A stretch of 52,799 nucleotides of DNA from contig CAJUDV010000013.1 of the NCBI GenBank assembly GCA_910585385.1, forward strand, positions 1-52,799, given 5' to 3'. Source of the DNA: an uncultured Oscillibacter sp. (GTDB taxonomy: Bacteria; Bacillota; Clostridia; Oscillospirales; Oscillospiraceae). A model generated the notes under the pieces. The model made no database searches. It worked only from the letters and a program-made list of their open reading frames with translations, and had not been told where the DNA came from. The translations under genes were made by a program, and so were the position numbers. This document shows, one piece after another, positions 5,774 through 13,634 of this stretch (position 1 is its first letter; every line of letters begins with the position of its first letter).

Positions 5774-8434
5774 ATGAAGGCCGGCAGAAGAGCCCATATT
5801 GCGCTTCCGGTGGCGCTGACGGCCTGCTGTTTGCTGCTGGTGGTGGTCAGCGGCGTCTATTTTGCCGAATACCTCCGGAGCCGGATTTTTGAGGAGCGCG
5901 CCACCCAGCTCAACGAGATCACCTCGCAGGTACGGGTGAACATTCGAAGCGCACTGGACGATCATTGGAAGTACCTGGATGCTGCGGTTAACCTGCTGTC
6001 CGAGAGGGAGTATGAGACGGCGGCGGATGTGACGGAGCAGATCGCCGGACTGGAGCGGCTTTTGGAGCTGGAGAGACACGGCTCCATGCTGGTGCTGCTG
6101 GACGGCCAGGGGAACTGCTACGACGCGGAGGGCCGGCACGGCGTCTGGGCCGACATCCATCAGCTCTCCGGCGGTGGGCAGGATACCTTTATCTCCGACA
6201 GCTACCTGTACCAGGGCAGCAGCTGGACCTTTTTGCGGGAGCTGGAGGCGCCTCTTCAGACAGAGGCGGACGGCGTCGCGTTTACGCATGCCCTTCTCCT
6301 GAAGGATGTCTATACCATGTCCCAGTACTACGACAGCGGCGCCTACGGCAACAAGAACGAGACCTATATTCTAAAAAGCAACGGGACGCGGATGCACGAT
6401 GATGTATCCGCCGGCGGCAGCACCATCCAGTCGTACAATGTCCTCAAGGTGCTGGAGGAGATGGAGGGCCAGGCGTATCCGGATATTCGCGCCGCCCTGG
6501 AGGAGGCGGATACCATCAGCGCCAGCTTCCGCCACGGCGGCAGGGAGTACTACTACTGCGTCACCTCTCTGGAGGAGTATGACACGCTGCTGCTGTTTTT
6601 GATTCCGGCGGAGTTTGTGGCCTCCGGCACCGTGGGGATGGTGGGAGCCGTGGTCCGGCTGCTGCTGTTCCTGGTGACGATCCTTCTGGTGGCGCTGATT
6701 CTGGCGGCGGTGTCCATCGTCCGGCAGCAGAGCGGTGCCCGGCTGTTCCGGCAGGAGCAGGAGAACCTGCGCCGTCAGGAGGAGATGAACCGGCGGCTGG
6801 AGGAGTCCAATGCCATGCTGGCCCGCTCCAAGGAGACGGCGGAGCAGGCCTTCCAGATCGCCGAGGAGGCCAACCGGGCCAAGAGCTCCTTCCTCTCCAA
6901 CATGAGCCACGACATCCGCACCCCCATGAACGCCATTGTGGGCTTCGCCGCCCTTCTGGCCCGGGACGCAGAGAATCCGGACAAGGTGCGGGAGTATACG
7001 AAAAAGATCACCGCCTCCAGCCAGCACCTGCTGGGCCTGATCAACGATGTTTTGGACATCAGCAAGATCGAGGCCGGCAAGACAACGCTGAATCTTTCCG
7101 ACGAGAGCGTGGTGGAGCTGATCGAGAATATCGATGCCATTATCCGCCCGCAGATGAAGGCCAAAGGGCACACCTTTGAGGTTCTCAGCGAGGACCTGCG
7201 GCATGAGCGGGCGATGATGGATAAACTCCGGCTGAATCAGATTCTGCTGAATCTGCTGTCCAACGCGGTGAAATACACGCCGGAGGGAGGCCGGGTGGTG
7301 CTGACCGTGCGGGAGCTGCCTCAACATGCCAGGCAGCTGGCCCACTACCGGTTTGTGGTGGAGGACAACGGCTACGGCATGAGCCCGGAGTACGTCGAGA
7401 AGATTTTCCACGCCTTTACCCGGGAGGAGGACAGTGTTACCAACAGGATTCAGGGAACCGGTCTGGGCATGGCCATCACCAAAAATCTCCTGGACCTGAT
7501 GGGCGGAAAGATTACGGTGAAGAGCGAGAAGGGCCGGGGATCTGTCTTTACGGTGGACCTGGAGCTCCCCATCAGCGAACAGAGCGTTGATCAGGATTTC
7601 TGGAAGAGCCGCGGCATCACCAGGCTCCTGGCGGCAGGCGGCGAGGAGGCGGTCTGCCGGAATGTCCAGCGGGCCATGGAGAACGCCGGCGTCGCCGTGG
7701 ACTGTGCGCTGGACGGCGAAAGGGCCGTGGAGATGGTGAAGGCCGCCCAGCGGGAGGGCCGCCCGTATCAGGTGGTCCTGCTGGACGGGGAGACGCCGGG
7801 GATGGACGGCCTGGAGATCTCCCGCCGCATCCGCGGGGAGATCACGGAGAACGCCCCCATTCTGGCGCTGTCCAGCTATGACTGGCCGGAGGTGGAGGAG
7901 GAGGCGAAGGCCGCCGGAGTGGATGTCCTTCTCTCCAAGCCCTTCTTCCTCACCAGCTTCCGCCAGAAGGTGGAAGCCTATCTGAGCTGCGGGCAGCCGG
8001 AAGCGGAGCCCGCGTCCGCCGGCGGGGAGAACGTTCTGCGGGGGATGCACATTCTGGTAGCGGAGGACAATGAGATCAACGCGGAGATTCTGGAAGAGCT
8101 TTTGGATATAGCGGGGGCCTCCTGCCGGATCTGCGGGAACGGGCAGCTTGTGGCCGAGGCCTTTGAAGGCTCCGCCCCCGGAGACTACCAGCTGATTTTG
8201 ATGGATGTCCAGATGCCGGTGATGAACGGCTATGAGGCTACCCGGGTTATCCGGGACTGCGGACACCCCTTGGCGCTGACCATTCCCATCATCGCCATGA
8301 CGGCCAACGCCTTTGCCGAAGACATCCGGGACGCCCTGGAGGCCGGGATGAACGCCCATGTGTCCAAGCCCATTGACATGGCCGTGCTGGAGCGGACGGT
8401 CAGGGCGGTGCTGGAGGGTGTTAAAGCTCCATAG
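5774..8434 (+). CDS. Membrane hybrid sensor histidine kinase with two receiver domains
   Basis: An 886-residue sensor kinase. TM1 is about 10-31, the extracellular sensor about 32-285 and TM2 about 288-315, then a coiled linker (320-370). HisKA has the phospho-acceptor His379 in SNMSHDIRTPMN. The HATPase has the N box (NLLSNAVKYTPEGG, about 485-498), VEDNGYGMS and GTGLGMAITKNLL. Receiver 1 (about 615-735) keeps the phospho-Asp (VVLLDGETPGMDG) and Lys (LSKPF) but has AAGGEE where the metal-binding acidic pair should be. Receiver 2 (about 755-880) is canonical (VAEDN, ILMDVQMPVMNG, SKP). AAAAGGAGG precedes the ATG. No Hpt domain or DNA-binding output is present. The upstream solute-binding lipoprotein is the likely ligand-presenting partner (inference). 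Confidence 0.93.
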   Translation: MKAGRRAHIALPVALTACCLLLVVVSGVYFAEYLRSRIFEERATQLNEITSQVRVNIRSALDDHWKYLDAAVNLLSEREYETAADVTEQIAGLERLLELERHGSMLVLLDGQGNCYDAEGRHGVWADIHQLSGGGQDTFISDSYLYQGSSWTFLRELEAPLQTEADGVAFTHALLLKDVYTMSQYYDSGAYGNKNETYILKSNGTRMHDDVSAGGSTIQSYNVLKVLEEMEGQAYPDIRAALEEADTISASFRHGGREYYYCVTSLEEYDTLLLFLIPAEFVASGTVGMVGAVVRLLLFLVTILLVALILAAVSIVRQQSGARLFRQEQENLRRQEEMNRRLEESNAMLARSKETAEQAFQIAEEANRAKSSFLSNMSHDIRTPMNAIVGFAALLARDAENPDKVREYTKKITASSQHLLGLINDVLDISKIEAGKTTLNLSDESVVELIENIDAIIRPQMKAKGHTFEVLSEDLRHERAMMDKLRLNQILLNLLSNAVKYTPEGGRVVLTVRELPQHARQLAHYRFVVEDNGYGMSPEYVEKIFHAFTREEDSVTNRIQGTGLGMAITKNLLDLMGGKITVKSEKGRGSVFTVDLELPISEQSVDQDFWKSRGITRLLAAGGEEAVCRNVQRAMENAGVAVDCALDGERAVEMVKAAQREGRPYQVVLLDGETPGMDGLEISRRIRGEITENAPILALSSYDWPEVEEEAKAAGVDVLLSKPFFLTSFRQKVEAYLSCGQPEAEPASAGGENVLRGMHILVAEDNEINAEILEELLDIAGASCRICGNGQLVAEAFEGSAPGDYQLILMDVQMPVMNGYEATRVIRDCGHPLALTIPIIAMTANAFAEDIRDALEAGMNAHVSKPIDMAVLERTVRAVLEGVKAP

Positions 8435-8867
8435 AGAGATACACCATATCCACCAGCTGACTCCCCGCCTCATAGATGGGGTGGTCGTAGTGGTCGGTGA
8501 AAAAATTCCTCACCCGATGGCTTTCCCGAAAGCCTAGGCGCTCATAGAAGGGGATGGTCAGCGGGCTGTCTCCGGTGCCTGCCAGCAGCCGCGTTCCCCG
8601 GTTCCGGCAGATTTCGGCGATGTGCTCCACCATGGCCCGGCCATAGCCCCGGCGCTGGCTATCCGGCTCCGTGGCCAGATTTTTCAATTCAAAGACGCCG
8701 CCGCCCTCATCGGTGACCACGGCCACGGTCCGAAGCGTCCCGCCGTCGTACAGGGCCAGCAGAGTTCCCCGCTCCAGATAGCGCTCAATCATCTCCTCCT
8801 GCTCGTCTCCCAACAGCAGCAGGGGGAGAAAGTCCCGCTTGTTCTCTAAAATTTGACGGATTTCCAT
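8421..8867 (-). CDS. GNAT family N-acetyltransferase
   Basis: A 148-residue acetyl-CoA-dependent acetyltransferase. The acetyl-CoA loop is QRRGYGRAMVEHI (about 76-88, the RxxGxG/A signature), preceded by the conserved strand FELKNLATEP and followed by FYERLGFRE near the C-terminus, as in small GNAT proteins. The substrate is unknown. I start at the ATG 8867 (MEIRQILEN), because the longer upstream frame has no coding character and a weak GAGAGGTC precedes this ATG. Its 3' end overlaps the 3' end of the histidine kinase by 14 bases, tail to tail. It is divergent from the small gene at 8936. Confidence 0.85.
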   Translation of the reverse strand: MEIRQILENKRDFLPLLLLGDEQEEMIERYLERGTLLALYDGGTLRTVAVVTDEGGGVFELKNLATEPDSQRRGYGRAMVEHIAEICRNRGTRLLAGTGDSPLTIPFYERLGFRESHRVRNFFTDHYDHPIYEAGSQLVDMVYLSMEL

Positions 8868-8935
8868 AAAAAAGACCTCTCCGGCCACATGGCCTGTTCC
8901 GCCTCCGGGCAGACTAGCCCCGGAGGTGAGTGTGA

Positions 8936-9127
8936 ATGGATGAATTTCCCGGTTATCTCTGCCTGACGGACCTGCTGGATCAGGACCTGTCCTCCTACGA
9001 GTATTTCCAGACCCTGGCGCCGGAGATCCAGACCGCCCTGCGGCGGGAGGACGCCGGCGTGGGGACGCTGGAGGCGCTCCAGGCCCGGGCGGAGCGCCTG
9101 CGGGAGCTCGGAGAATCAAAGATGTGA
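8936..9127 (+). CDS. Small hypothetical protein (63 aa)
   Basis: A short acidic helical protein (MDEFPGYLCLTDLLDQ at the start, C-terminal coiled segment ALQARAERLRELGE). It has a very good ribosome site (CGGAGGTGAG, 6-nt gap to ATG) and is followed by a clean terminator (9137-9169), so it is probably a real single-gene transcript. No membrane segment, signal or metal motif. I do not recognise the family. Confidence 0.65.
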   Translation: MDEFPGYLCLTDLLDQDLSSYEYFQTLAPEIQTALRREDAGVGTLEALQARAERLRELGESKM

Positions 9128-9136
9128 CGCCGCGCG

Positions 9137-9169
9137 GCGCCCCGGGAGGTTTCCGGGGCGCTGCTTTTC
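9137..9169 (+). terminator. Terminator after the 63-aa gene
   Basis: GCGCCCCGG (9137-9145), 7-nt loop, CCGGGGCGC (9153-9161), then TGCTTTTC. Confidence 0.8.
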
Positions 9170-9256
9170 TATGGCCCCATGTCCGCTATTTTGCCATGCG
9201 GGGGGCGGAATTGCAAGGCAGGGCCTGGAAATTTCCCCTGGTTCTGTCGGAAATCG

Positions 9257-9285
9257 TTGAAAAACGCGGATATGAATGGTAAGAT
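9257..9285 (+). promoter_or_regulatory. Promoter of the three-gene nuclease run
   Basis: TTGAAA (9257-9262), 17-nt spacer, TAAGAT (9280-9285), about 45 bases upstream of the TTG start at 9332. Confidence 0.6.
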
Positions 9286-9331
9286 GAAGAACAGAACTGT
9301 GTCTGAGAGTATGTGAAAGGAGGAGAAGCCC

Positions 9332-9766
9332 TTGATTATCGCGGTTTGCGTCGACGGGCGGGGCGGGGTGATGTTCAACCGCCGGCGGCAGAGCCAGGAC
9401 CGGGCCCAGCGGGAGGACCTGCTGAATTTCTGCGCCGGGCGGCGGCTGTGGATCGCCCCGTATTCCGCCGCTCTCTTTGGGGAGCGGGAGGAGGTCCGGG
9501 CGGACGAGGAGTTTATGGACAAGGCCGGGGACGGGGAGGTCTGCTTTGTGGAGGACCGCCCCATCGCGCCCTATGCGGAGCGCGTTGAGGCCATGGTTCT
9601 GTACGACTGGGACCGGGCCTATCCGACGGATGTCCACCTGGACTTCAACCCGGCGGAGGCGGGGTTCACGCTGACGGAGGAGCGGGAGTTTTCCGGCACC
9701 TCTCATGAGCGGATCATCCGAAAAATCTATGTGCGGGAGGCGGACCATGGCCAGGAGGCGGAGTAA
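9332..9766 (+). CDS. Conserved hypothetical protein paired with a nuclease
   Basis: A 144-residue soluble acidic protein starting MIIAVCVDGRGGVMFNRRRQ. TTG is used as start: AAAGGAGGAG (9316-9325) is ideally spaced and no ATG fits. I recall proteins of this type from clostridial genomes, sometimes labelled ribonuclease Z, but no metal-binding HxHxDH motif of that family is present here, so I do not accept that label. It overlaps the downstream membrane-anchored nuclease by 20 bases, implying coupled translation. A role as partner or immunity-like protein for the nuclease is conceivable but unproven. Confidence 0.75.
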   Translation: MIIAVCVDGRGGVMFNRRRQSQDRAQREDLLNFCAGRRLWIAPYSAALFGEREEVRADEEFMDKAGDGEVCFVEDRPIAPYAERVEAMVLYDWDRAYPTDVHLDFNPAEAGFTLTEEREFSGTSHERIIRKIYVREADHGQEAE

Positions 9767-10475
9767 GCAGCAGTGGACGCCGGGGAGAATCGCCCTGGTG
9801 ATTTTGATCTGCGCGGCGGGGCTGGCGCTGCGGTATCTGGAGGCCCGGATGTATGAGGAGCCGCCGTCCGCCGCTGCGCTGGGGGAGGTTCCCGCCTACA
9901 GCGGTAGCCCTTACATCGAGATCAACGGCAATGTGCCGGATTTTACGGAGGAGGACCTGACCCTGGAGCCCTTCGAGTATTACAGCGAGCTGGACGGCCT
10001 GGAGCGCTGCGGCGCCGCATACGCCAACATCTGCCAGGAGCTGATGCCCACGGAAAAGCGGGAGGACATCGGCCGGATCAAGCCCACGGGCTGGCAGTCT
10101 GTGCAGTATGACAGCGTGGATGGAAAGAGTCTGTACAATCGCTGCCACCTCATCGGTTTCCAGCTGGCAGGGGAGAACGCCAACGAGAAAAACCTCATCA
10201 CCGGCACCCGGTATATGAACGTAGACGGAATGCTGCCCTTTGAGAACCTGGTGGCGGACTACGTCAAGGAGACAGGGAACCATGTGCTCTACCGGGTGAC
10301 GCCGGTGTTTGAGGGCGCGGAGCTGGTGGCCCGGGGCGTGCAGATGGAGGCCATGAGCGTGGAGGACGGCGGCGAGGGCGTGTATTTCAACGTCTACGCC
10401 TATAACGTCCAGCCCGGTATCGGCATTGACTACTCAACCGGGGACAATTGGCCGGAAGAGGAGTGGGCCGCCTGA
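9747..10475 (+). CDS. Membrane-anchored DNA/RNA non-specific endonuclease
   Basis: A 242-residue protein with one N-terminal membrane segment (about 12-30, after a basic MARRRSKQQW) and an extracytoplasmic nuclease domain of the DNA/RNA non-specific endonuclease (NucA/EndA-like) family. The active-site region reads YNRCHLIGFQL (about 131-141), where classic members have DRGH; the His general base is kept, and NEKNLITGTRYMN supplies the metal-binding Asn. Clostridial relatives share this NRCHLI form. ATG 9747 follows GGGAGG. The stop overlaps the ATG of the exonuclease gene by one base (TGATG). It could act in nutrient DNA breakdown, DNA uptake or competition. Confidence 0.85.
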   Translation: MARRRSKQQWTPGRIALVILICAAGLALRYLEARMYEEPPSAAALGEVPAYSGSPYIEINGNVPDFTEEDLTLEPFEYYSELDGLERCGAAYANICQELMPTEKREDIGRIKPTGWQSVQYDSVDGKSLYNRCHLIGFQLAGENANEKNLITGTRYMNVDGMLPFENLVADYVKETGNHVLYRVTPVFEGAELVARGVQMEAMSVEDGGEGVYFNVYAYNVQPGIGIDYSTGDNWPEEEWAA

Positions 10476-11152
10476 TGGAGGAGCTTTGGCAGCGGTTTGA
10501 CCGCATTGTGGTCTTTGACACGGAGACCACCGGTATCGAGTTTGGAAGAGACCGGATTATTGAGCTGGGGGCTGTCAAGCTGGAGGCCGGGGCGGAGACG
10601 GGCAGCCTGAACGCGCTGGTCCGCCTGCCGGAGGGGGTCCGCCTGCCCCCCTTCATCGTGGACCTGACGGGCATCACCGACGAGCAGCTCTCGTCGGAGG
10701 GCGTAGACCAGGAGGAGGCGGCGGAGGACTTCTGCCGCCTGCTGGAGGGCTGTGAGCGGCCTTTGCTTGTGGCCTACAACGCCCAGTTTGACCTGAATTT
10801 TCTCTACCACTTCCTGCGGCCCTGCGGCCGGGTGGGGGTGCTGGGCCCGCCCCGGTTCCTGGACGCCCTGACGGTGTACCGGGACCGGCGGGACTACCCC
10901 CACAAGCTCTGCAACGCCATCGAGGCCTACGGCCTGGGGGACACGGCGGTGAACAGCCACCGGGCTGTGGACGACGCCCGGGCAACGGTACAGCTGCTGG
11001 AGGCCATGGCGGCGGAGCGCGGCGACCTGGCCCGGTACATCGACCTCTTCGGCACCCATCCCAAGTACGGCCTCTCCGGGCGGAAGATCGCCTCGGTGAC
11101 CTACCGCCCCCAGTCCTACCGGCGGCAGCGGCCCCTGTATGAGGAAATATGA
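10475..11152 (+). CDS. DnaQ-family 3'-5' exonuclease
   Basis: A 225-residue DEDDh exonuclease like the epsilon subunit of DNA polymerase III or the PolC proofreading domain. The motifs are complete: Exo I VVFDTETTGIEFG (about 12-24), Exo II YNAQFDLNFL (about 98-107) and Exo III HRAVDDARA with the catalytic His (about 162-170). The length is that of a stand-alone nuclease without a DNA-binding extension. Translation is coupled to the upstream nuclease through TGATG, so the three genes 9332-11152 form one unit. This context suggests joint processing of nucleic acid rather than replication proofreading, though that is inference. Confidence 0.9.
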   Translation: MEELWQRFDRIVVFDTETTGIEFGRDRIIELGAVKLEAGAETGSLNALVRLPEGVRLPPFIVDLTGITDEQLSSEGVDQEEAAEDFCRLLEGCERPLLVAYNAQFDLNFLYHFLRPCGRVGVLGPPRFLDALTVYRDRRDYPHKLCNAIEAYGLGDTAVNSHRAVDDARATVQLLEAMAAERGDLARYIDLFGTHPKYGLSGRKIASVTYRPQSYRRQRPLYEEI

Positions 11153-11186
11153 AAACTTTGTAAACATTCCCAGGTCCCCCTTGCAA

Positions 11187-11234
11187 TGCGACAACCTGTC
11201 GGGTATGATACCTGACAGGTTGTCGCATTATTTT
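11187..11234 (+). terminator. Long perfect hairpin, probable terminator
   Basis: TGCGACAACCTGTC (11187-11200) pairs perfectly with GACAGGTTGTCGCA (11214-11227). The loop itself contains GGTAT-G-ATACC, so the stem is close to 19 bp. It is followed by TTATTTT. It separates the nuclease genes from the tetR promoter. Confidence 0.65.
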
Positions 11235-11255
11235 GGGGAGCAAGGGAAAAAACAC

Positions 11256-11286
11256 TTGACTTTCCACCTGGTGGAAGCTGTACGAT
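11256..11286 (+). promoter_or_regulatory. Palindrome-containing promoter of the tetR-macAB operon
   Basis: TTGACT (11256-11261), 19-nt spacer, TACGAT (11281-11286). The spacer starts with a perfect palindrome TTCCACC-T-GGTGGAA (11262-11276). A palindrome centred in a 19-nt spacer is the MerR arrangement, while the adjacent regulator is TetR-type. Either TetR represses here or an unlinked MerR protein activates. Confidence 0.55.
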
Positions 11287-11360
11287 GTGAAAAACTTCCG
11301 GCAGATGAAGAAAACGGCGGCTCTGGTTCGTTATATGTTGTTTAGAGAGGAAGAGAGGCC

Positions 11361-12008
11361 ATGCCAAGCAATACCTTTTTGAACCTGCCGGAGGATAAGC
11401 AGACCCGGCTGATGGACGCCGCGTCCCGGGAGTTTTCCGCCAAGCCCTACAACGAGGCCTCCATCAACAAGATCATCCAGGAGGCGGGCATCCCCCGGGG
11501 CAGCTTCTACATGTACTTCCAGGACAAGGAGGAGCTGTTCCGCTACCTGGTCCACGGCTACGTGGAGCAGCTGCTGATGGTGCTGGAGGAGGCGCTGCTG
11601 CGGGAGGGCGGCGACGTGTTCGCGGCCATGCGGGCCCTGTTCGACTACGTGTGGGAGAAGCGGGAGGAGCGCGCCTTGGGCGGCATGGGGGCCATGTCGG
11701 CCATCATCAGCCGCAACGGCGGCATGCAGCGGGGAGCGCTTTTGGACCTGCTGGACTCCGGCGAGGCGCTGGAGCGGCTGCGCCAGTCGGTGAACCCGGC
11801 GCTGCTGGACCTGCGGCGGGAGGAGGATCTGGACGATCTGCTGGCGGTGCTGCTGTCCGTGGCCGGGCCGCTGCTCTATGCCGGCATAGAGGCCGGAGAT
11901 GCTCCCGGCTACCGGGAGCATCTGGATGGAATTCTGGACATTTTGCGGCGGGGCATGGCAAAGGATAAGGCCCCGAAAATCTCAGAAAGCGAGGAAAAGA
12001 GCGTATGA
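11361..12008 (+). CDS. TetR/AcrR family transcriptional regulator
   Basis: A 215-residue regulator. The N-terminal helix-turn-helix (about 20-55) contains EASINKIIQEAGIPRGSFYMYFQDKEELF in its usual TetR form, ending in the YxYFxxKxxL segment. The C-terminal helical domain (about 70-200) is the variable ligand-binding part. It has the paralog-like leader MPSNTFLNLPEDKQ seen in clostridial efflux regulators. Its last four bases overlap the start of the membrane fusion gene (ATGA), so regulator and exporter are one operon. It presumably represses this operon through the palindrome at 11262-11276 and releases on binding the exported drug. Confidence 0.9.
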   Translation: MPSNTFLNLPEDKQTRLMDAASREFSAKPYNEASINKIIQEAGIPRGSFYMYFQDKEELFRYLVHGYVEQLLMVLEEALLREGGDVFAAMRALFDYVWEKREERALGGMGAMSAIISRNGGMQRGALLDLLDSGEALERLRQSVNPALLDLRREEDLDDLLAVLLSVAGPLLYAGIEAGDAPGYREHLDGILDILRRGMAKDKAPKISESEEKSV

Positions 12009-13627
12009 AGACAGAATTGATGGAAGAGGGAGCCCAGAGCGTGGCCCCGGAGGAGACCGCGCCTCAGGCGGGAGCAAAAAAGAGGAAGTGGAGTCTCCCG
12101 AGAGGGAAGAAGCCCCGCCGGCGGGGCCTCATCGCCGGGGCGGCGGTGATTCTGGCGGCGGTAATCGTTGTCACCCGTCTCCAGCAGGGGGGAACGGCCC
12201 AGGCGGGGGCGAACTACCAGCCAGTCCCCGTCACTCGGCAGGACATCGCCGTGACGGTGTCCGGCAGCGGCACCCTGGCCCCGGCGGACGCCTACAACGT
12301 CTCCACGCTGATCTCCGGGTCCATTGAGGAGGCCCCCTTTGAGGAGGACGACCTGGTGGAGAAGGGGACGCTGCTCTACACCCTGGACAGCGGCGACGCC
12401 CAGAGCTCCGTTCAGCGGGCCAACATCTCCGCGGCCCAGGCCCGGCTGAGCCTGGAGCAGGCCCAGGAGGCCCTGCACCCCACCGCGCCCATCACCGGCG
12501 TCATCAATGAGGTCTTTGTCCACAACGGGGACAGCGTCACCGCCGGGACGGCCCTGGCCAAGATTATGACCAGCCGGGACCTGACCATCGACTTCCTGTT
12601 TCCCTATGTGGAGCCCTCGGAGTTCTATGTGGGCCAGCCGGCCACCGTGTTCGTGGGGGACTTTGTGGACTCCGTTCCCGGCACCGTTGAGGCGGTGTCC
12701 GACTCCACCTCCGTCATGAGCAACGGCCAGGAGGGCAGCTCCGTCCGGGTGAAGATCAAAAATCCCGGCGTACTGTCGGACAATTTCAAAGCCTCCGCCG
12801 CCATTGGCAGCTATTGCAGCTACGGTCAGGCCACGGTGTCCATGGCCGGCGCCGCCACGGTGTACTCCGTGGGCAGCGGCACGGTGACAGGCTTTGACAA
12901 GCTGGCCGGCAGCAATGTCGCCAAGGGCGAGACGCTGTGCACCATTGAGTCCGAGGCCAACCGGGCCCAGGTGGAAAACGCCCGGCTCAGTGTAGAGACC
13001 GCCAAGCTCTCCGCCGGCAGCGCCGCCGACAATCTGGACGACTACCGCATTGAGTCCCCCATCTCCGGCACGGTGATTGAGAAGAAGTTTAAGGCTGGGG
13101 ACAAGGTGGACGGCGCGGCCTCCGGCACCCTGGCCATCATCTACGACATGAGCTGCCTCAAGGTGGAGATGGACGTCAACGAGCTGGACATCGGAAAGGT
13201 GAAGGCCGGCCAGGCCGTGGAGATCACGGCGGCGGCGCTGATGGGCCAGACCTTTCAGGGTACCGTGGAGCGGGTGAGCGTCAACGGCACCACCACCAGC
13301 GGCTTCACCACCTACCCGGTGACCATTGCCGTTGCGGACTACGGTGAGCTAAAGCCGGGCATGAACGTCTCCGCCACCATTCTGGGCGAGACGGTGAAAA
13401 ACGCCCTGTGCGTGCCCGTGGGGGCGGTGAACCGGGGCAATACGGTGCTGGTCCCCGGCGAGGGTGCCATGAGCGAGGACGGCGCCGCCGTGGCGGATCC
13501 CTCCAGGCTGGAGGAGCGCCCTGTGACGCTGGGCAGGAGCGGCGATGCGTACATTGAGATCACCTCCGGCCTGACAGAGGGCGAGACCGTGCTGATTCTG
13601 GACCAGACGGCGGTTATGGGAGGCTGA
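12005..13627 (+). CDS. MacA/HlyD-like membrane fusion protein with a duplicated core
   Basis: A 540-residue single-pass protein. The cytoplasmic basic N-terminus (about 1-40, KKRKWSLPRGKKPRRRG) is followed by a TM (about 41-58) and an extracytoplasmic part. Two periplasmic adaptor-like modules are visible. One spans about 75-285 (GSGTLAPADAYNV, then ITGVINEVFVHNGDSVTAG). The second spans about 295-505 (GSGTVTGFDKLAG, a helical pair about 320-345, then ISGTVIEKKFKAGDKVDG). Ordinary MacA proteins are 350-400 residues with one such module. It pairs with the ATPase and permease downstream, as in Gram-positive YknXYZ or MacAB exporters for peptides or antibiotics. Confidence 0.85.
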   Translation: MKTELMEEGAQSVAPEETAPQAGAKKRKWSLPRGKKPRRRGLIAGAAVILAAVIVVTRLQQGGTAQAGANYQPVPVTRQDIAVTVSGSGTLAPADAYNVSTLISGSIEEAPFEEDDLVEKGTLLYTLDSGDAQSSVQRANISAAQARLSLEQAQEALHPTAPITGVINEVFVHNGDSVTAGTALAKIMTSRDLTIDFLFPYVEPSEFYVGQPATVFVGDFVDSVPGTVEAVSDSTSVMSNGQEGSSVRVKIKNPGVLSDNFKASAAIGSYCSYGQATVSMAGAATVYSVGSGTVTGFDKLAGSNVAKGETLCTIESEANRAQVENARLSVETAKLSAGSAADNLDDYRIESPISGTVIEKKFKAGDKVDGAASGTLAIIYDMSCLKVEMDVNELDIGKVKAGQAVEITAAALMGQTFQGTVERVSVNGTTTSGFTTYPVTIAVADYGELKPGMNVSATILGETVKNALCVPVGAVNRGNTVLVPGEGAMSEDGAAVADPSRLEERPVTLGRSGDAYIEITSGLTEGETVLILDQTAVMGG

Positions 13628-13634
13628 GGGTTCA

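Noticed and set aside
9332..9766. Ribonuclease Z label for the 144-aa protein
   Set aside because: No HxHxDH metal-binding motif and less than half the length of RNase Z.
11139..11345. Small frame between the exonuclease and tetR genes
   Set aside because: It spans the perfect hairpin and the tetR promoter; intergenic sequence rather than a gene.
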